A stretch of 42,053 nucleotides of DNA from Halanaerobium saccharolyticum (GCF_004362045.1 NZ_SNWX01000004.1:1-42053), one strand, 5' to 3'; positions 33,129-40,538 are shown, counted from the stretch's first letter. Made by a program: numbers and translations. Notes: generated by a model not told the origin, from the sequence alone.

Positions 33129-33317
33129 TTAACCTGACTGTTTGCCTTTTATATATTCAGTAATAATATCGATTGCTTCTTCGCTTGATATTTCTCCCTT
33201 TAAATATTTTTCTCCGATGATCACACTAAGTTCATCCACTTCAATATTTTCTACAGCCAATGATGCCCTGACATTTTCTATTGCCTCTTTAATTCCTTTG
33301 CTGCTCATTCTCTTCAT
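33129..33317 (-). CDS. VbhA-like antitoxin (Fic inhibitor), orphan
   Basis: 62 aa, helical. IENVRASLAVENIEVDELSVIIGEKYLKGEISSEEAIDII follows the antitoxin-VbhA pattern: the inhibitory (S/T)xxxE(G/N) motif is S-LAV-E-N, followed by the LxGEIS-EEAI hairpin. VbhA-type proteins bind a Fic toxin (VbhT) and block its ATP site. The Fic gene expected next to it is missing: downstream (lower coordinates) lies the small RNA locus. AAAGGA precedes the first ATG. The Fic enzyme at 27194 already has its own inhibitory motif, so this antitoxin is probably an orphan. Confidence 0.7.
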   Translation of the reverse strand: MKRMSSKGIKEAIENVRASLAVENIEVDELSVIIGEKYLKGEISSEEAIDIITEYIKGKQSG

Positions 33318-33351
33318 TTGAGATTATCCTTTCTTTATTAATTATATTTAG

Positions 33352-33639
33352 AATGATATAATATCAGTTTTTAATATTGATAATCTGGATGAGCTGAAAA
33401 GAGATTTAGGAAATTGCTCAATCTGCAAAGGGAATTTAGAAATAGGAAATGTAAATCATATTGCTGATCTTGATAATTTCATTATTATTATTAAAAATGT
33501 TCCTGCTAATGTTTGTAAACAATGTGGTGAATATTATTTAGAGCAGAATGTGGCTTTAGAAATTGAAAAGATTATTGATAATTATAGAGAAAATGCTGCT
33601 GAAGTAATAATTATTAATTATTTTGATGTAGTTGTTTAA
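33352..33639 (+). pseudogene. YgiT/MqsA-type zinc-finger antitoxin remnant
   Basis: A frame open from 33352 to the TAA at 33637 encodes CSICKGNLEIGNVNHIADL, then IIIIKNVPANVCKQCGEYYL and a tail ending VIIINYFDVVV. The two CxxC pairs and NVPANVCKQCGE are the YgiT-type zinc finger of MqsA-family antitoxins and related DUF4258-toxin partners. No ATG, GTG or TTG start with a ribosome site exists in frame, and the toxin gene is absent, so the 5' end has been lost. It could be expressed only from a rare start codon. Confidence 0.7.
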
Positions 33640-33767
33640 TGATTTAATAGGATAGATGACTAATAGCAGTGATGATAAATCAAGATGAACTATTGCTGGA
33701 AGTTTCCTGAAATTATTTAGTTTCAGATACAGATTACAGATTTTAATTAAGTACACCAAAAAAAAGT

Positions 33768-33796
33768 TTTACTAATACACTAAAATTAGATATAAT
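33768..33796 (+). promoter_or_regulatory. Promoter of the AbiE-type module
   Basis: TTTACT (33768-33773), a 17-bp spacer and a perfect TATAAT (33791-33796), 30 bp before abiEi. Confidence 0.6.
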
Positions 33797-33825
33797 TATA
33801 GCGTAAAAGTAAAAGAGGTGTAGAT

Positions 33826-34419
33826 ATGGATTATCAAAAAGAATTAAAAAAGGTAATTGATAAAAATAATGGTATTATTATGAGTGAAGATCTGAAAGAA
33901 TATAATATTCCCCGGCAGTATTTAAGTCGTTTTTTAAAAGAAAATAAGCTAGAAAAAGTAGAACGAGGAGTCTATACTACTCCTGAGACTTTTAATGATG
34001 AGATGTATATTCTGCAGCAAAAAAATAAAAGGATTATATTTTCTCATGAAACATCATTATTTTTACATGATTTAATTGACAGGGATCCCTTAACTTATAC
34101 TGTAACAGTTCCATATGGATATAATGCTTCTCACTTAAAAGAACGAGGGGTTGAAGTCCATACTGTTAAAAAAGAATTTTACTCTATTGGAGTTATTGAA
34201 AAAGAAACAAATTTTGGCCGGACGATTAAAGTCTATAATAAAGAAAGAACTATTTGTGATATTTTAAAAAATCGCAACAATATGGATCCTTCACTTCTAA
34301 ATACTGCAATTAAAAATTACTTGACAGGTAAAGGCAAAAATATTCCTAAACTTCTCGATTATTCAAAAAAATTAAGGATTAAAACAATTCTTAGAAGATA
34401 TCTGGAGATGTTTTTATGA
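33826..34419 (+). CDS. AbiEi-family type IV antitoxin/repressor
   Basis: 197 aa. The N-terminal winged helix (KNNGIIMSEDLKEYNIPRQYLSRFLKENKLEKVERGVY) and the following FSHETSLFLHDLIDRDP and TICDILKNRNNMDPSLLNTAIKNY segments are those of AbiEi antitoxins, which repress the operon and counter the AbiEii nucleotidyltransferase. AGAGGTG precedes the start. Its stop overlaps the ATG of the toxin gene (ATGA), a coupled pair. The toxin gene carries a frameshift, so this may now act without a toxin. Confidence 0.87.
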   Translation: MDYQKELKKVIDKNNGIIMSEDLKEYNIPRQYLSRFLKENKLEKVERGVYTTPETFNDEMYILQQKNKRIIFSHETSLFLHDLIDRDPLTYTVTVPYGYNASHLKERGVEVHTVKKEFYSIGVIEKETNFGRTIKVYNKERTICDILKNRNNMDPSLLNTAIKNYLTGKGKNIPKLLDYSKKLRIKTILRRYLEMFL

Positions 34420-35266
34420 AAAATTTAATGCAGTTAAAAGATTTAGTTAATAATTTAGCCAAAGAAAAAAGATAAACAGTCAGGTATTGTTAAGAAATTA
34501 CATGATGCAGAGACTCTTATATAAGATTGCAAAATCTAGATATAATAATAATTTTATTTTAAAAGGTGGTATGTTAGTTTCCTCTTTAGTTGGGATAGGA
34601 GAAAGAAGCACAGTTGATTTAGATGCTACTGTTAAGTCAATAGAGTTAAACGAGGATAAGTTAGTAGAAATTTTTAATGAGATATTTAGTTCTGCTACAG
34701 CTGATGAAATCAAATTTGAAATTAATAGGATTGAAGAAATTAGAGCTGAAGATCAGTATAAGGGTTTTAGGATAGCTCTGACTGCCTTAATGGAAAATGC
34801 AAGAATACCTCTAAAGCTAGATTTGACAACTGGTGATCAAATAACTCCTGGAGAAATTAGATATAACTACAAATTATTATTTGAAGATCAAAAAATTGAA
34901 ATTTCATCTTATAATATTGAAACTTTATTAGCAGAAAAATTAGAAACAATTATTAGTAGATCCACTGCTAATACAAGAATGAGAGATTTCTATGATGTGT
35001 ATATATTATTTTTGAATTATAAAAAAGAAATAGATTTCAAAATTTTAAAATTGGCTCTTCTGGAAACTTCTAAATATCGGGGATCATATAAAAATATTGT
35101 TAATGGAGAGCAGATACTAAAAGATATTTTTGAAAGTGATTTTCTGTTAGATCACTGGAGAAGCTATAGTAGGAAATATAACTATGCTAAAAACATAGAT
35201 TTTGAAGATTTAGAAGAAAAACTAATGAATTTGTGGAATTTGATTAATGAGAGTAGAATGTCATAG
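34416..35266 (+). pseudogene. AbiEii-type nucleotidyltransferase toxin, frameshifted in a poly-A run
   Basis: The natural start is the ATG at 34416 overlapping the abiEi stop: NLMQLKDLVNNLAKEK, after which the frame hits TAA. The rest, INSQVLLRNYMMQRLLYKIA, continues in another frame to 35266. Adding one A to the six-A run 34465-34470 restores one protein of ~283 aa. The toxin core is intact: FILKGGMLVSSLVGIGERSTVDLDATVK (GGxxL and DxD) and YNIETLLAEKLETIISR. From the downstream ATG/TTG codons a product of ~250 aa lacking the first helix might still be made. Polymerase or ribosome slippage on the A-run is a possible rescue. Confidence 0.8.
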
Positions 35267-35326
35267 AATTAAAGTTCTGATTTTTTACCGGAGGTAGATG
35301 TAGATAAATAAATAGCTACCAAAAAG

Positions 35327-35350
35327 AAAGAGCAGCATAGACTGCTCTTT
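35327..35350. terminator. Perfect hairpin at the 3' end of the Rpn pseudogene
   Basis: AAAGAGCAG and CTGCTCTTT (9 bp, 6-nt loop) between abiEii and the convergent Rpn pseudogene; it overlaps the latter's stop. A near-identical hairpin stands behind the intact Rpn gene at 37238-37261. Confidence 0.75.
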
Positions 35351-36105
35351 AGTTTAAATATTTTTTTAAATCCTCAATTGATTCAATGTTTAACAGATTA
35401 TCTCTAATTATTTTTAAAGTTCCAATCTCATTATTATAAAGGGATTTTTTTAATTCTGGGGGGAATGAATCAATATTAAATTTTTTTACCGTCAAACTTA
35501 CTATCGTTTCTATAAGTTCTTCTTTTCTACTTTCTTTCATTCCTTCTTTTATTCCTTCTAATTTACCCTCTTCCCGCAACTTATTAGCTGTAGACATGAA
35601 AGTCTCACTCCTTTCGGGAATAATAGTATCTACCTTATTTTTCATAATATCTACATTGTAATCTACAATTTCAAGTATATATTTCAAGCCAACTGTAAAA
35701 TATTCTAAAACAGTCTATGTATCTCTTAGTTTTTTGATTAATTCAAGAATTTCCTCGAACTGCTGACCGAAATTATCTTTAACAAAAGCACTATATAGAA
35801 TTTTTAAAGTTATCTGCAGCTGAATGCTACCTATAATTTGTTGATCAGTGTATTTAGAGAAAAAAATAAGTATTCAAAATTCGGAATGAACTTTTCAGTA
35901 TTCGGCTGAGTATTGACCATTGAAATGAACCTCTTATCTATATTATACCTCTTTCCCCCATGGTGAATCAAGAGGGGGGAGGACCACTGGCAGTTTGCCA
36001 GAATTGTTTTGTTTTAAATATAGATCCCAGATTTTAGTAATGTATTTCAGCAGTTGAAGCGAGACTTCTTTATCTGGGTAGCTCTTGTGTTCAATTAAAT
36101 CCAGG
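35349..36105 (-). pseudogene. Decayed Rpn-family (PD-(D/E)XK) nuclease/transposase copy
   Basis: The minus strand is similar along most of its length to the intact Rpn gene at 37260-38270. From the 3' end it reads ERSETFMSTANKLREEGKLEGIKEG and KYILEIVDYN, then meets an in-frame TAG (35715-35717), a frame change near 35865, and stretches such as KFIPNFEYL, LLIHHGGKRYNID and EHKSYPDKEVSLQLLKYI. It ends abruptly near 36105; the N-terminal catalytic third is missing. An open 112-aa C-terminal piece (35349-35687) survives but has no nuclease residues. Confidence 0.85.
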
Positions 36106-36112
36106 CTAATTC
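36084..36112. repeat. 29-bp direct repeat, copy 1
   Basis: Matches 38358-38386 at 26 of 29 positions (starts CTTGTGTTCAATTAAAT, ends GCTAATTC). Copy 1 spans the broken end of the Rpn pseudogene and the start of the XRE gene. Confidence 0.7.
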
Positions 36113-36429
36113 TAGATGTAATATCAATGAGCCAAACTGATTTAGCTGAAAGATTAGGGACCTCACGTCAAATGATTAATAAGATTATACATGGTAGAAA
36201 AAATATTACTCTTACAGAAATCAAAGAAATTGCTCAAATATTAAACCTTGATGTTAATGAACTAATGGAAGAAGATCAAGAATTATCAGAAGATCCTGTG
36301 GTTGCATTTATGGGCAGTGTGAAGACTAAAGCAGCAGAGGAAGGCTTAAGAACTGCGAAAAAAGCAATGGATTTAATAATATTCCACCGTGATATCCAGG
36401 AAGAATTTAACAATATACTAAATGAGTAG
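36085..36429 (+). CDS. XRE-family HTH regulator with disturbed 5' end
   Basis: 114 aa if started at the TTG at 36085, 100 aa from the ATG at 36127. SQTDLAERLGTSRQMINKIIHGRKNITLTEIKEIAQIL is a Cro/CI-type helix-turn-helix. Helix 1 (SRLILDVIS) lies before the ATG, so the longer form is structurally better, but neither start has a convincing ribosome site, and the first codons fall within the repeat left by the Rpn fragment. The original start was probably replaced by that rearrangement. It is paired with an ImmA/IrrE peptidase gene, ten bases downstream, a known regulator/peptidase arrangement. Confidence 0.65.
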   Translation: MCSIKSRLILDVISMSQTDLAERLGTSRQMINKIIHGRKNITLTEIKEIAQILNLDVNELMEEDQELSEDPVVAFMGSVKTKAAEEGLRTAKKAMDLIIFHRDIQEEFNNILNE

Positions 36430-36438
36430 GTGAATGAA

Positions 36439-37227
36439 ATGATTATTTTAGATAAAACAATTAAGAAAGTTAGTCCTGATATTTTTAAAGCCGTAGAAAA
36501 AGAGGTGCTATATTTTCAAAATGAATTTGTAGGTTCCGATGATTTAATACTTCAGGATGATATTTTTAGAGTTTTAGAAGATATTGATGATCTAAGCATT
36601 ATTATGTTTCCTATTGAAGATGAAGAGTTTTGCGGCTTTTTGTTTGAATATCGCGGAGAAAACTTTATCTATATTAATACTTTTTTACCATTTGAAAAAC
36701 AAATTTTTACTGCTGCTCACGAATTATATCATTACTTAGTTAATGGAAAAAAAGAATTTTTAGATTTAGAAACAATCGATGAGGATAAAGAACTTGATCT
36801 AGAAGAAAGTAAAGCTAATCTCTTTGCAGCATTATTATTGGTGCCTAAAGATGTTTTAAACAAACAGCTTAATCTTTTGAAAACAAAAAAATCTGCTGAT
36901 CTAACTATATTGAAAATAATAAAGTTAATGAATATTTTTGCAGTGCCGTTTAAAACGATTATTTTAAGATTATTTGAAATTGAATTATTAACTGAAAAAG
37001 AAACAAAAGATTGGCTTGATATTGCTGCTCGCAATCCAGAAAAAGGAATTCTATATCAAATAAAGAAACACAAAATTGGAGAGAGATGGCAGAAAAGAAC
37101 AAAGCATGTTAAATTAAGTAATTTAAAAGCTCTAATAATTGATAATGATGAAATGGAGCTCCTACCAGAAGAAAAAATCAATAAGGATCTGTCTTTTTTG
37201 GCTGGGATAGATATCGATGAAGAATAA
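36439..37227 (+). CDS. ImmA/IrrE-type zinc metallopeptidase
   Basis: 262 aa from the ATG at 36439, behind TAGGTGA; GTG at 36430 is an alternative. The active site is HELYH in TAAHELYHYLVNGKK (HExxH) with the third ligand Glu in LEESKANLFAALLLVPKDV. In phages and mobile elements ImmA cleaves the partner XRE repressor after a stress signal, which is likely here for the upstream XRE protein. The acidic ~90-residue extension after residue 170 is not part of the core. It is followed by a terminator shared with the convergent Rpn gene. Confidence 0.87.
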   Translation: MIILDKTIKKVSPDIFKAVEKEVLYFQNEFVGSDDLILQDDIFRVLEDIDDLSIIMFPIEDEEFCGFLFEYRGENFIYINTFLPFEKQIFTAAHELYHYLVNGKKEFLDLETIDEDKELDLEESKANLFAALLLVPKDVLNKQLNLLKTKKSADLTILKIIKLMNIFAVPFKTIILRLFEIELLTEKETKDWLDIAARNPEKGILYQIKKHKIGERWQKRTKHVKLSNLKALIIDNDEMELLPEEKINKDLSFLAGIDIDEE

Positions 37228-37237
37228 CTAAAAAAAG

Positions 37238-37261
37238 AAAGAGCAGAAAAGACTGCTCTTT
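37238..37261. terminator. Bidirectional hairpin between ImmA-type and Rpn genes
   Basis: AAAGAGCAG and CTGCTCTTT pair perfectly (9 bp, 6-nt loop). It is homologous to 35327-35350, so it was duplicated together with the Rpn gene. Confidence 0.75.
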
Positions 37262-38270
37262 AGTTTAAGTATTCTTCTAAATCTTCAAGTGATTCAATGT
37301 TAATAATATCCTTTAATAAATCAGTGCGAATTTCTCTTAAAACAATTAAATCTAATTTATTAAGTTTACTCTCAAGATTGTCCGGAAGCTTATCTATTGG
37401 TAGCTTATCCTTTATTAAGATTGAAATAGTTTCAATTAATTCTTGTTTTCTACCCTCTTTCATTCCTTCTTTTCTACCTTCTTTAATCCCTTTTTTAATT
37501 CCATCTAATTTACCTTCTTCACGCAATTTATTAGCTGTAGACATGAAAGTCTCACTCCTTTCGGGGATGATTAAATTAACTTTATCATGCATAATATCAA
37601 AATCATAATCCTTAATTTCCAGTATATATTTCATTCCTGTTGTGAAGTATTCTAAAATAGTCTTAGTATCATTCAACTTTTTGATCAATTTTAATATGTC
37701 AGCAAATATTTTATCGTAATCATTATCAATAAAACTTGTGTGTAGTATTTTTAAAACTATTTGTAACTGAATACTTCCTATAATCTCCAGATCATTATAC
37801 TTAGAAAAGTCAAAAAGCAAATATTCAAAGTCTGGAATAAATTTTTCTGTATTTGCTTGAATATTAAACTTGGAGCTGAATCTCTTATCTATATTATACC
37901 TCTTCCCCCCATGGTAAATCAAGAGGGGAATTACCAGTGGCAGTTTTTCTTCATCATAATGATCCTGGTGATGTTCCCAGATCAGGACCATATATTGAAG
38001 AAGTTGAAAAGAAACATCTTTATCAGGAAAACTTTTGTGTTCAAAAAGGCAGTAGATATAGGCATTTTGTTTATTTAATTCAACTCGATAAACAACATCA
38101 GAAAAATATTTTTTTAGGCGTTTATTAACAAATGATTTCTTAGAAATTTGTAACTTATCGAGATTAATTAAATCCAACAATTCCTGTGGTAAGTAGTTTT
38201 TAATAAAATCTTCTGCAACCACCTTCTTTTCAAACATTTCTTGAAAAAACCTATCATGGGGAGTTTGCAT
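37260..38270 (-). CDS. Rpn-family recombination-promoting nuclease/putative transposase
   Basis: 336 aa, intact. It starts with HDRFFQEMF, the family signature; the PD-(D/E)XK core shows D in KYFSDVVYRVEL and E-x-K in YIYCLFEHKSF. Residues ~254-276 carry short repeats of the KEGxKEG type, which look prone to expansion and contraction. Rpn proteins (RpnA of E. coli) are DNA nucleases that raise RecA-independent recombination, and were formerly called transposase-31. AGAGG precedes the start on the minus strand. A decayed copy with the same terminator lies 1.5 kb away. Confidence 0.88.
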   Translation of the reverse strand: MQTPHDRFFQEMFEKKVVAEDFIKNYLPQELLDLINLDKLQISKKSFVNKRLKKYFSDVVYRVELNKQNAYIYCLFEHKSFPDKDVSFQLLQYMVLIWEHHQDHYDEEKLPLVIPLLIYHGGKRYNIDKRFSSKFNIQANTEKFIPDFEYLLFDFSKYNDLEIIGSIQLQIVLKILHTSFIDNDYDKIFADILKLIKKLNDTKTILEYFTTGMKYILEIKDYDFDIMHDKVNLIIPERSETFMSTANKLREEGKLDGIKKGIKEGRKEGMKEGRKQELIETISILIKDKLPIDKLPDNLESKLNKLDLIVLREIRTDLLKDIINIESLEDLEEYLN

Positions 38271-38280
38271 TTTTCCAACC

Positions 38281-38662
38281 TCTTTCTCTTAGAATTTTAT
38301 CTTTAAAAAGATAAGACCTGAGAAATAATCTCTAAGTATATTATATCACAAAACGAACTTGTGTTCAATTAAATTTAAGCTAATTCGACAAAAAAACAGA
38401 GAAATATTAATTGATTTTAAGACAAGAGTGTATTATAATAAAAGTTGTTAAGAAATTGAACATGTTAGTTTGATATAAATAATAAAAACGATCAAGTAAA
38501 AAAAGAAAGAGCAAAAATGACAACCGATGTCACAGAGATTGTTAACTGAAAAGTTTTGCTTTGTAATTCGACAAAATTAGATACTCTAATTATTTGATGT
38601 ATCTTAAATAATGTTATAAAATAAAGATTGTGACCGACAGAAAGTGTTATATGAAATATGAC
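38281..38662. other. Non-coding spacer with repeat debris
   Basis: No gene seen. It contains copy 2 of the 29-bp repeat (38358-38386), a fragment like the left half of the Rpn terminator (about 38499-38513), the decamer CCGATGTCAC (38524-38533) that recurs in both 180-bp repeats, and the left arm of the palindrome TGACATC-C-GATGTCA (38659-38673). The region looks like a recombination junction. Confidence 0.5.
38358..38386. repeat. 29-bp direct repeat, copy 2
   Basis: 26 of 29 bases match 36084-36112. It lies ~90 bp upstream of the intact Rpn gene. With copy 1 it brackets the XRE-ImmA-Rpn segment of 2.3 kb. Confidence 0.7.
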
Positions 38663-38841
38663 ATCCGATGTCACGAATAAAATCTTAACTCAGGTACGTT
38701 GACAATTGAATATGTATGAAAATCTTTGGAACCGGGGTTTTCATATGGGAAGATGAACTGAGTTAGAGGTTTAAAAAACTATGATATAAGTTCAAGGATC
38801 AGGTTATTTTTTTAGCAATACACTTTGATCTCAACAAAGTG
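38663..38841 (+). repeat. 180-bp structured direct repeat, copy A
   Basis: Nearly identical to 40560-40739 (a one-base indel and a handful of substitutions). Stem A: TAACTCAG (38686-38693) with CTGAGTTA (38758-38765). Stem B inside it: TATGAAAATC (38715-38724) with GGTTTTCATA (38736-38745), 11-nt loop. Stem C: CACTTTG with CAAAGTG (38821-38841). There is no coding frame. It may be a structured RNA, a recombination site, or both. The strand is given by analogy with the flanked genes. Confidence 0.85.
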
Positions 38842-38887
38842 AATGCAGGGATTTATAAAATTTTAATAGAGTACTTGATTTTTGGTT

Positions 38888-38987
38888 TTGAGAGGATTAT
38901 ATTTACTATATAAGATAATAAACCCCTGTCAAATCGAAGTCTCAAGTTCCACCTGGGATATTAATGTAGATGAGATGGGGCTTTTTT
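38888..38987 (+). promoter_or_regulatory. Possible promoter plus short structured transcript ending in a T-run
   Basis: TTGAGA (38888-38893), a 17-bp spacer and TAAGAT (38911-38916). About 65 nt follow, ending in GATGGGGCTTTTTT (T-run 38982-38987), with CCCC (38923-38926) able to pair with GGGG (38977-38980) and a weak inner TTCC/GGGA stem. It could be a small RNA or an attenuated leader for the cassette. The evidence is moderate at best. Confidence 0.35.
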
Positions 38988-39001
38988 CTTTAGTATCTGG
39001 T

Positions 39002-39019
39002 ATTCTATCATAATAGAAT
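39002..39019. promoter_or_regulatory. Inverted repeat upstream of the cassette
   Basis: ATTCTAT and ATAGAAT with a CATA spacer, 85 bp before the first cassette gene, and followed by a TATAAT (39054-39059). It may be an operator for autoregulation of the cassette. Confidence 0.4.
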
Positions 39020-39103
39020 CTTAAGCTAAAAAGCAGGATTATTCTGAGTAATGTATAATTAAATAAGTGTAGGAACTATTAGTTTCGCGAAAGGAGAAAT
39101 TAT

Positions 39104-39721
39104 ATGAATTTAGATTACTTTAAATTAAATGTTTCTCAAAATGTTGGTCAGATTTCCAAAAAGAAACTTTCGCTACTTAAAGAAATATTAAGTGCAGAAT
39201 ATCCTGAAGTTCAAAGACTTGATAATGGTGGATATATTTTTTTAAACTTAAATGAAAAGAGTAACTTTTTAATATTACCCAATCAAGTATCAGCTAATTT
39301 TGATAAAATACCTGAAACTTTTGATTTTAATTCTGATGTCAAAAAACCACTGCTTCAGATATTTGAGGCTTTGATTTTTGAAGAAGAGGTAAAAGCTTCA
39401 GCCAGATTTAATTTTTTAAAAGATACCAGCAATTCTTTTGAAAAATCTCTGGACTTAATTGATAATGAAAAGAAAAAAAGCAAACTAAATGAAAAAGGAA
39501 TAATTGGTACAGGTTATAGATTTTTAAGAGAAGGACAATTTGGTGGAATATCAGAAATTAAGATTGAACCACTGATTGATGACAAATCAAAGTGGTTTAT
39601 TGAATCTATCATAAATATAAATAATGACACAAATATTAATGCAGTTTTAAAATATATAAATGAAGAAATTAATTCATTTGAATTGGAATACGATGATTTG
39701 ATTGATTTGTATACGAACTAG
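39104..39721 (+). CDS. Unknown protein, first gene of the repeat-bracketed cassette
   Basis: 205 aa; not firmly recognised. No signal peptide or membrane span. The N-terminal ~75 residues form a strand/helix domain (LNEKSNFLILPNQVSANFD). The C-terminal half has a beta-rich, conserved-looking stretch GIIGTGYRFLREGQFGGISEIKIEPLIDDKSKWFIES that recalls the sporadically distributed TIGR04255-type proteins, which are often found near defence genes; this likeness is from memory and uncertain. GAAAGGAG precedes the ATG. A 59-aa gene follows 15 bp downstream, so the three cassette genes form one operon. Confidence 0.6.
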   Translation: MNLDYFKLNVSQNVGQISKKKLSLLKEILSAEYPEVQRLDNGGYIFLNLNEKSNFLILPNQVSANFDKIPETFDFNSDVKKPLLQIFEALIFEEEVKASARFNFLKDTSNSFEKSLDLIDNEKKKSKLNEKGIIGTGYRFLREGQFGGISEIKIEPLIDDKSKWFIESIININNDTNINAVLKYINEEINSFELEYDDLIDLYTN

Positions 39722-39736
39722 AAAGGAGTTTATTTT

Positions 39737-39916
39737 ATGAATAAACTTTCTTGTAGAGAGCAATTAAATAAAAGAAATATTAATTCTGAAAACAAGGCAC
39801 AGAGAATTAAGCTGCTTAGAGAAAATCTCTTTGTTCTCAAAGATGACTGCAAAATAGATTATAAAAACGGCAAAAAATCTTTAGAGGGATTGAGGGGGAG
39901 AACCGGTGGGAAATAA
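39737..39916 (+). CDS. Small 59-aa protein, possible antitoxin of the PIN protein
   Basis: 59 aa, very basic (Lys/Arg-rich), starting NKLSCREQLNKRNINSEN and ending RGRTGGK. AAAGGAG stands 8 bases before its ATG, as strong as for its neighbours. Its end overlaps the GTG start of the PIN gene by 11 bp, and GGGGAG for that gene lies inside it. Tight overlap in front of a PIN gene is the position of a cognate antitoxin, but the sequence matches no antitoxin fold I recognise. It could instead be a nucleic-acid-binding peptide. Confidence 0.6.
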   Translation: MNKLSCREQLNKRNINSENKAQRIKLLRENLFVLKDDCKIDYKNGKKSLEGLRGRTGGK

Positions 39917-40538
39917 TTCTCCGTCCTTTTTTTCGATAAGAGAAAATAACTTAGATAATATTACGATACCGGAATCAATATATTTAGATACCAGTTTTAT
40001 TTATGAAATATACCATCCAAATAGCAGGTATAATAATGATTGTATAAACTTTATGGAAAAAGCAATAACGGAAAATAACACTTTGTTTTCTGTTTCTCAA
40101 CATGTAATGGCTGAATTAGAGCATATCTTACACAATAACTTATATGAAGTTGTAAAAGGAAATAATAATATCAACAATAAAGAGGATATTAATTATAGAA
40201 AAATTGTTGATCAAGAATATAAAAGAATAAGTAATGCATTATATAAAAGCGGGATTTGTTTTATTGAACCTCTTCAAGACCAGGAATATAGTGATTTAAG
40301 ACATGCAATTGGTACATTATATGGGCTGGGTTCCTATGATTCAATTCATGTTACATCCATGTTAGTGAGTGGAGAAAACTCTATTGCTGCTGTTGATGGA
40401 CATTTTACAAACGTACCTCATATTAATTCTTATGGACCTTCATGGGGATATCAGAATGATCAAAATTCTACTTTCAAAGAGTATTCAGATGAAATAATTG
40501 ATGATATATTTGATGAATATGATAGTTTAAATTCATAA
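39906..40538 (+). CDS. PIN-domain protein of the cassette
   Basis: 210 aa, starting at GTG with GGGGAG seven bases upstream. The PIN acids are D in IYLDTSFIYEIY, E in HVMAELEHIL, D in LGSYDSIHVTSML and D in IAAVDGHF. The long insert between the second and third motifs (residues ~75-120) and the acidic tail (YSDEIIDDIFDEYD) are unlike short VapC toxins. It is probably a Mg2+-dependent ribonuclease. It is the last gene of the cassette; the second 180-bp repeat begins 21 bp after its stop. Confidence 0.8.
   Translation: MGNNSPSFFSIRENNLDNITIPESIYLDTSFIYEIYHPNSRYNNDCINFMEKAITENNTLFSVSQHVMAELEHILHNNLYEVVKGNNNINNKEDINYRKIVDQEYKRISNALYKSGICFIEPLQDQEYSDLRHAIGTLYGLGSYDSIHVTSMLVSGENSIAAVDGHFTNVPHINSYGPSWGYQNDQNSTFKEYSDEIIDDIFDEYDSLNS

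Noticed and set aside
35349-35687. Separate small gene of 112 aa
   Set aside because: It is the C-terminal piece of the decayed Rpn copy; sequence similarity continues upstream past an in-frame stop.
37430-37512. CRISPR-like short repeats
   Set aside because: The repeats are in-frame KEG-type codons in a coding gene with no unique spacers.
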